From Bacteriovoracaceae bacterium (GTDB taxonomy: Bacteria; Bdellovibrionota; Bacteriovoracia; Bacteriovoracales; Bacteriovoracaceae): a stretch of 64,000 nt of DNA. The stretch lies in NCBI GenBank assembly GCA_025210745.1, contig JAOARC010000036.1, positions 60,285 through 124,284 of the forward strand. Reading direction: 5' to 3'. The translations under genes were made by a program, and so were the position numbers. The notes under the pieces are model-generated. The model saw nothing but the letters and a program-made list of their open reading frames with translations. It searched no databases and was not told the origin of the DNA. This document shows, piece by piece, positions 60,247 to 64,000 of this stretch; positions within the stretch are counted from its first letter, which is position 1, and each line of letters opens with the position of its first letter.

Positions 60247-60690
60247 TTATAAATTTCTTACAAGAGGGGCTTTTGTAAGCTCCTCTTTTTGTTCACATGT
60301 TCCTAGCTTTTTTTCTGTTTCGATAAATAGTTCAAGAAAAAAATTGAGGCGCGTAATATCTTTATCAGTTAGATTTCTAGGATTTTCATCAGTTTCAGCT
60401 TCTACTAATAAAGTTGCTATTTCTATAATGTTGGAGTGAACATCTTTTGATACTTCTATAACTTTAGTACTCATAGGTTTAATCATTTCAAAGATTAATG
60501 TTTGTTCGTCAACATTAAGATTATTGAATTCACTTGTCGTAAGTTCGAGCTCTTCTAGGTTGGTAGAGCTATATTTTGGTGTAATGTGGGACTTTCCCAT
60601 CATTTGATAATAGTCATTAATGAGTTGTCTGCACTTGTCAGAGCTAAATGCATTAAGACTTAAGAAAAGTGTAAGTAGTATTTTAATCAT
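60247..60690 (-). CDS. Exported protein of unknown function
   Basis: The 147-residue protein has a signal peptide (MIKILLTLFLSLNAFS). The mature part is acidic and helical with two cysteines (DKCRQL, LGTCEQ). It follows a Shine-Dalgarno AGGGGG located 7 bases upstream (complement of 60697-60702), just after a hairpin AAGGTAA/TTACCTT. It may be part of the minus-strand unit with the endonuclease/exonuclease/phosphatase gene 88 bases upstream. No family is recognised. Confidence 0.62.
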   Translation of the reverse strand: MIKILLTLFLSLNAFSSDKCRQLINDYYQMMGKSHITPKYSSTNLEELELTTSEFNNLNVDEQTLIFEMIKPMSTKVIEVSKDVHSNIIEIATLLVEAETDENPRNLTDKDITRLNFFLELFIETEKKLGTCEQKEELTKAPLVRNL

Positions 60691-60777
60691 AATTGTCCCC
60701 CTAAGGTAATTTTTTACCTTAATCTCAATGGGTGTGTAAGCAATTAGGTAATATTTACATAAAGTAATATCAATAGG

Positions 60778-61680
60778 TTATATATCAAAAGTGAAAAAAA
60801 GTGGGTAGTGATCACTAGGTAGAGCGAACTTTTCTTTGAGGTTTTGAGGGTGATTAGTTAGAGTTTTTCCTTCAAAATTTAGTATTTTTGCATCAAGTAA
60901 TTTTTGAGCACCGAGTTCATTAATCAGAGCATAGTCTAGTTGCATTTTAAATGCTTTTTGCCCTCTATCAAAATAAATATAGCTTGTTCTGTTATCAATA
61001 TCGATATTCTTATGTTCTAGAACATCTTGAAGACCAATTTTAGAAAATTGTTGGAGCTCAAACTCCGTTTCGTCTTTATATATAATGCCGTTCATATCGC
61101 CTAGACACACTATATGGCTTTTGACATCTTTTAGTGATTCTATAATATTACAGATATAAGAGACTTCAAGTTTTCTTTGATTTCTGCCTTCGAAGTCTTT
61201 TTTTTCTTTATCTAGTTTTGATTTGAGATGACATAAAAAATAATCGAGTCTTTGCCCATTAATCTTTAAGCTTAAGTGCAGTAGCCCCCTCGAAAATTTG
61301 ATATCATTATCTAGAAAGTCATTGTTATAGTGTTGGAAACTTATTTCAGCTTGAAGGTCTTTAGAGACGAGATATCCAATGTCGATACCTCTGTCTGAGT
61401 TACTAGGATGGTGATAAACTATGTATTCATTATTTAAAAAGTGTTTATTAAAGTTGTTTAAGCTTTCTTTTCCTCCTACTTCAACTAAAGATAAAATATC
61501 GGGTTTTATTATATCGACTAGTTTTGCAATATTGCGAACTTTATCTAGATCTTTATTGGGATAGAAGCTTGCCGTAAGAAGCTGAAACTTAGCTGTGCTA
61601 ATTGTTTGCATATCTTCTGCGTTATATTTATCCATGAAGACAAAGAGGTCTTGACAGTTTAAGAGAAGATTTTTGACCAT
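60778..61680 (-). CDS. Endonuclease/exonuclease/phosphatase-family protein
   Basis: I use the ATG at 61680 (MVKNLLLNCQDLF), because an in-frame start at 61746 would lie within the small gene at 61682. The 300-residue protein has the EEP fold: KNLLLNCQDLFVF near the start, KPDILSLVEVGGKE with the catalytic Glu near residue 67, FLCHLKSKLDKEK near 155, HIVCLGDMNGI near 191-201 and ALPSDHYPLFF at the end, with the family's conserved DH. Such enzymes hydrolyse phosphodiesters in nucleic acids or lipids. There is no signal peptide and no Shine-Dalgarno; translation probably depends on the upstream small gene, whose stop is 1 base away. Confidence 0.83.
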   Translation of the reverse strand: MVKNLLLNCQDLFVFMDKYNAEDMQTISTAKFQLLTASFYPNKDLDKVRNIAKLVDIIKPDILSLVEVGGKESLNNFNKHFLNNEYIVYHHPSNSDRGIDIGYLVSKDLQAEISFQHYNNDFLDNDIKFSRGLLHLSLKINGQRLDYFLCHLKSKLDKEKKDFEGRNQRKLEVSYICNIIESLKDVKSHIVCLGDMNGIIYKDETEFELQQFSKIGLQDVLEHKNIDIDNRTSYIYFDRGQKAFKMQLDYALINELGAQKLLDAKILNFEGKTLTNHPQNLKEKFALPSDHYPLFFTFDI

Positions 61681-61681
61681 A

Positions 61682-61783
61682 TTACATAACGAAGTTAAGT
61701 GGTAATCCCACCATTGCAATAATTCCAAGAATAGCAACAATAGCAAACATAATTATAGCGACAGATTTGTATACTTTAGTCAT
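61682..61783 (-). CDS. 33-residue membrane microprotein
   Basis: A short frame starts at ATG 61783, after an AAGGAAA Shine-Dalgarno (complement 61788-61794), and ends with TAA at 61682-61684, one base before the exonuclease-family start. The peptide has a charged start (MTKVYKSV) and a hydrophobic helix of about 20 residues (AIIMFAIVAILGIIAMV), then LPLNFVM. The close start-stop spacing and ribosome binding site suggest it is translated and coupled to the next gene. I recognise no family. Confidence 0.55.
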   Translation of the reverse strand: MTKVYKSVAIIMFAIVAILGIIAMVGLPLNFVM

Positions 61784-61873
61784 AATTAATTTCCTTTTAG
61801 TCATTATGTCATTTAGATTAATATTTGCAAAGTAAAACGATACAGTGGAGTTTTCTTATCAGGTATGTATTCT

Positions 61874-61902
61874 TTGAACAACAATTTTTCTTTTGATAGC
61901 AT
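61874..61902 (+). promoter_or_regulatory. Candidate promoter before dedA
   Basis: TTGAAC (61874-61879), 17 bases and TAGCAT (61897-61902), with the second in-frame ATG of dedA 6 bases further (61909). No Shine-Dalgarno, so a leaderless start is possible. Confidence 0.4.
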
Positions 61903-62574
61903 ATGCCCATGTTTGATTTTAACGTTATAGAGTTTTTTCAGGCTTACGCTTATCAGCCTGGTTTTGTTTATACATTTATTATTTTATTTATGACGGCAAG
62001 CTCATTTGGACTTCCGATTCCCGAAGAGATGACACTTGTTAGTGCTGGCCTTGTTGCCTATATGGCAAGTAATCCAAAAGACTTTCCTCCTCCTTATCCG
62101 GGAGCTGAAGGTGTTAACTTAACTGTATTATGTATAATATGTTTTTTTGCGGTTTTGGGTAGTGATCTTGTTATTTATATGCTTGGCCGTTTGTTTGAAG
62201 ATCGAATTAAAAATTCTAGACTATTTAAAAAGTTACTACCTGATGAGAAGTTTGAAAAAATAGATAAACTTTTTCAGAAGTATGGTTATTGGGCAAGTGG
62301 AATTTTTAGATTTACTCCTGGGGTAAGATTTCCTGGTCATTTAAGCTGTGGTATCATGCGTGTTCCTGTTTGGAAGTTTCTAGCTGTAGATGGAACAGCA
62401 GCTCTTATAAGTGTACCAACTCAAGTGTTATTAGTGGCAGCCTATGGAGAAGTCATTTTAGGAAAAATAAAAGAATTTAAAATAATATTAGGAATTATTA
62501 TTCTTTGTATTATTATTTTTTTACTAATAAAAAAATTAATAACGAGATTTAAAGCTAAAGGATCAAAGGTATGA
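61903..62574 (+). CDS. DedA-family inner-membrane protein
   Basis: The frame can start at ATG 61903 or 61909 (MFDFNVIEFFQ), with two residues difference. The 223-residue protein has the DedA (SNARE-associated/VTT) features: a hydrophobic N-terminal half with a FGLPIPEEMTLVSAG segment near residue 38, and FRFTPGVRFPGHLSCG near residue 139-154 with the conserved Arg and Gly residues. DedA proteins are membrane transporters or flippases in lipid and proton-motive-force maintenance. The stop overlaps the ExbB gene start, so dedA-exbB-exbD-fecR are one operon. Confidence 0.9.
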   Translation: MPMFDFNVIEFFQAYAYQPGFVYTFIILFMTASSFGLPIPEEMTLVSAGLVAYMASNPKDFPPPYPGAEGVNLTVLCIICFFAVLGSDLVIYMLGRLFEDRIKNSRLFKKLLPDEKFEKIDKLFQKYGYWASGIFRFTPGVRFPGHLSCGIMRVPVWKFLAVDGTAALISVPTQVLLVAAYGEVILGKIKEFKIILGIIILCIIIFLLIKKLITRFKAKGSKV

Positions 62575-63083
62575 GAATTATTGATTATATAGACCAAGGT
62601 GGGGCTATTATGTACATTCTTCTAATATTTAATATTATAGGATTTGCAATTTTGGGGTGGAAGGTTTTAGCTATTATTAGTTTTAAAAAAGAATCGAATA
62701 ATCTTCTTATTAAGATTAAAGAGAACTTTTCAGATATAACTGATAAGCAGACAAAACTGTCTTTAGTGAAGGATGAAATTAGTGCGAGTGTACATTCTTT
62801 AGAGGGAGGATTAAATACAGTTAAAATTATAGCCTCGGTGTCTCCTTTATTAGGTTTGTTAGGAACAGTCGTAGGGATTTTATCTGCATTTCAGGTTATT
62901 GCGGATAAAGGCTTATCTGATCCATCATTATTTGCTGGTGGAATTGCTATGGCTCTTGTAACTACTGTTGGTGGTCTTGTTGTCGCGATTCCTCACTTTA
63001 TTGGATATAATTACTTAGTCTCTAGTCTCGATGATATTGAGATGAAGCTAGAAAAAGAAGCTTCATCTATTTTAAAGGCGTAA
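62571..63083 (+). CDS. exbB: ExbB/TolQ-family proton channel subunit
   Basis: The 170-residue protein has three membrane helices and the MotA/TolQ/ExbB motif set: IDYIDQGGAIMYILLIFNIIG in the first helix region, GGLNTVKIIASVSPLLGLLGTVVGIL in the second, and GGIAMALVTTVGGLVVAIPHFIGYNYL in the third. It is shorter than ExbB of Escherichia (about 240) and closer to compact bacterial versions. It forms a proton-driven motor with ExbD encoded 3 bases later. It overlaps dedA by 4 bases. Confidence 0.93.
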   Translation: MRIIDYIDQGGAIMYILLIFNIIGFAILGWKVLAIISFKKESNNLLIKIKENFSDITDKQTKLSLVKDEISASVHSLEGGLNTVKIIASVSPLLGLLGTVVGILSAFQVIADKGLSDPSLFAGGIAMALVTTVGGLVVAIPHFIGYNYLVSSLDDIEMKLEKEASSILKA

Positions 63084-63086
63084 ATT

Positions 63087-63500
63087 ATGGCCAGAAATAG
63101 TACTAGAAGAGCTAAAAGAGAGTCTCTTACTTTTGATTTAACGCCACTTATTGATGTTGTTTTTCTTCTTCTTATTTTCTTTATGGTTTCATCTGTATTT
63201 AAAAAGGAAGAGCTTGCTCTTATGTTAAATCTTCCGAAAGCTCAAGAAGGTAAGGGGCAAGGTAAGAAGAATGATGTGGTAAATATTGAAATTACTGGAC
63301 AGAAAATTGCTTATAACGGAAAAGAAGTTGATATAGAAATATTGGAGTCTAATCTAGCAAGCTTATCCAAAAAGACGCTTTTAAATCTTAGAGTTGATGA
63401 AAAAGTTTATTATAAGAGATTAGTAACTATATTAGACCTTTTTCAAAAAAATAAACTTGAAAATATTTCTCTAATTACACAGAAAGGAAATAAAAAATGA
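63087..63500 (+). CDS. exbD: ExbD/TolR-family protein
   Basis: The 137-residue protein has an N-terminal basic end (RNSTRRAKRE), the ExbD/TolR helix FDLTPLIDVVFLLLIFFMVSSVF with the conserved Asp near residue 23, and a periplasmic domain. It pairs with ExbB to transduce proton-motive force to a partner in the periplasm, such as a TonB- or TolA-like protein; none is visible in the window. Its stop overlaps the next gene start by 4 bases. Confidence 0.93.
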   Translation: MARNSTRRAKRESLTFDLTPLIDVVFLLLIFFMVSSVFKKEELALMLNLPKAQEGKGQGKKNDVVNIEITGQKIAYNGKEVDIEILESNLASLSKKTLLNLRVDEKVYYKRLVTILDLFQKNKLENISLITQKGNKK

Positions 63501-64000
63501 CAAATTTTTTTATTTTATTATTTGTTAGTACATCAATTTATGGAGCTCAAAGTGCAAAAATATTGTTAGTGAAGGGCAAAGTAACAGCTCTTAGGCCAGG
63601 AGAGCAAAAAGCTATTCAGGCTAAAAAAGGAGATGTATTTCCTGAGGACACTTCTATTTTGACTCATGCAAGGAGCTTAGCACGAATTAAATTTTCTGAT
63701 AATACAAAGATTAACTTAGGACCTAAAAGTAAGGTGGTTGTTACAAAAATGCCTAAAAAAGAAGCAAATATTGTAAATGTTCTTACAGGTGTTATTAAAG
63801 CAGAAGTTAAAAAAAATAAAACAAAAAATAAGACGAAGCTTATTGTTAAAACTCAAACAGCAGTTATGGGAGTTAGAGGAACAAAATTTCAGGCAGCTTA
63901 TTCTCCTTTAACGAATAAAACATCTCTTGTTACAGTCGAAGGAGAAGTTGTTATGGCCAAAGCAAAAGCAAGTCCAGCTAAAGAGCTAACAGTTAAAGAA
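63497..64000 (+). CDS. Exported FecR-domain protein, truncated by the window edge
   Basis: The ATG at 63497 overlaps the exbD stop. The 168 codons in the window start with a signal peptide (MTNFFILLFVSTSIYG) and include a FecR-type domain: LARIKFSDNTKINLGPKSKV (residues about 68-87) and TAVMGVRGTKFQAAY (residues about 128-142), the two characteristic segments. FecR-domain proteins of this kind can be sensors or surface-linked proteins; without a sigma factor next to it, a signalling role is not shown. The lysine-rich segment between the two motifs is unusual. The 3' end lies outside the window. Confidence 0.8.
   Translation, partial: MTNFFILLFVSTSIYGAQSAKILLVKGKVTALRPGEQKAIQAKKGDVFPEDTSILTHARSLARIKFSDNTKINLGPKSKVVVTKMPKKEANIVNVLTGVIKAEVKKNKTKNKTKLIVKTQTAVMGVRGTKFQAAYSPLTNKTSLVTVEGEVVMAKAKASPAKELTVKE

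Noticed and set aside
1..64000. CRISPR array, prophage or full insertion sequence
   Set aside because: I saw no regularly spaced repeats, no cas, phage structural or transposase genes; the only mobile-element trace is the MITE-like element at 28.5 kb.

Overview
The window is A+T-rich, densely coded bacterial chromosome. A complete type II secretion operon in the order gspC-D-E-F-G-H-I-J-K-L-M-N, many small secreted or lipid-anchored proteins of unknown function, a DNA topoisomerase I whose C-terminus has zinc-free repeats, and several secreted or periplasmic peptidases suggest a Gram-negative of the Bdellovibrionota / former Deltaproteobacteria type. A marine Bacteriovorax/Halobacteriovorax-like predator is my best guess. 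That placement is inference from gene content and composition, not from a marker gene. I found no tRNA, rRNA, prophage or CRISPR array.

Layout. 1-12.6 kb (minus): the type II secretion operon, with overlapping or nearly abutting genes, read from gspC (right) to gspN (left, cut by the window edge). 12.7-14.5 kb (plus): a lipoprotein with calcium-binding FG-GAP repeats and an ASPIC/UnbV domain. 14.5-24.1 kb: a LysR regulator coupled to an A-type iron-sulfur carrier-like protein, an M61 peptidase, a very large lipoprotein with a phosphodiesterase domain, a HAD phosphatase, and a nucleotidyltransferase-like protein coupled to a phosphopantetheinyl transferase. 24.2-28.4 kb: an unknown exported protein, topA and rpmE (L31), closed by a strong terminator. 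28.4-32.3 kb: a loosely coded accessory stretch with a MITE-like element, three small secreted proteins (two sharing an almost identical leader and signal-peptide start), a MerC-like membrane protein and a secreted trypsin-like protease. 32.5-44.8 kb: a 1548-residue exported protein with a tandem Cys-rich module, a SirB-like membrane protein, a lipoprotein, a class 3 aldehyde dehydrogenase, a Prc/CtpA-type protease, small exported proteins and a methyltransferase.

45.2-51.1 kb: an AtoE-type short-chain fatty acid transporter, a metallophosphoesterase, a divergent DoxX/LysR pair, an AAA/DUF4143 ATPase, and a lytic transglycosylase overlapping a small exported protein. 51.2-56.2 kb: a tight operon of methylmalonyl-CoA mutase (both subunits), its MeaB chaperone GTPase and endonuclease III. 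56.3-61.8 kb: unknown exported proteins, an oversized adenosine-deaminase-superfamily enzyme, a DsbA-fold isomerase, a lipoprotein behind a leader with an apparent attenuator, and an endonuclease/exonuclease/phosphatase gene preceded by a 33-residue membrane microprotein. 61.9-64 kb: DedA, ExbB, ExbD and a FecR-domain protein, overlapping and co-oriented, cut by the window edge.

How it fits together. The secretion machine could export proteins such as the FG-GAP protein, the S1 protease and the small secreted proteins, though none is shown to be a substrate. The fatty-acid transporter and methylmalonyl-CoA mutase are consistent with use of short or odd-chain acyl compounds. Several genes have a -10-like hexamer only 5-8 bases before the start codon and no Shine-Dalgarno sequence, which suggests leaderless transcripts. 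I see no single clear-cut undescribed defence or mobile system. The strongest unexplained items are the MITE-like element at 28.5 kb, the attenuator-like leader at 59.3 kb, the Cys-module giant protein at 32.5 kb, the topA leader hairpin and the 33-residue microprotein at 61.7 kb.
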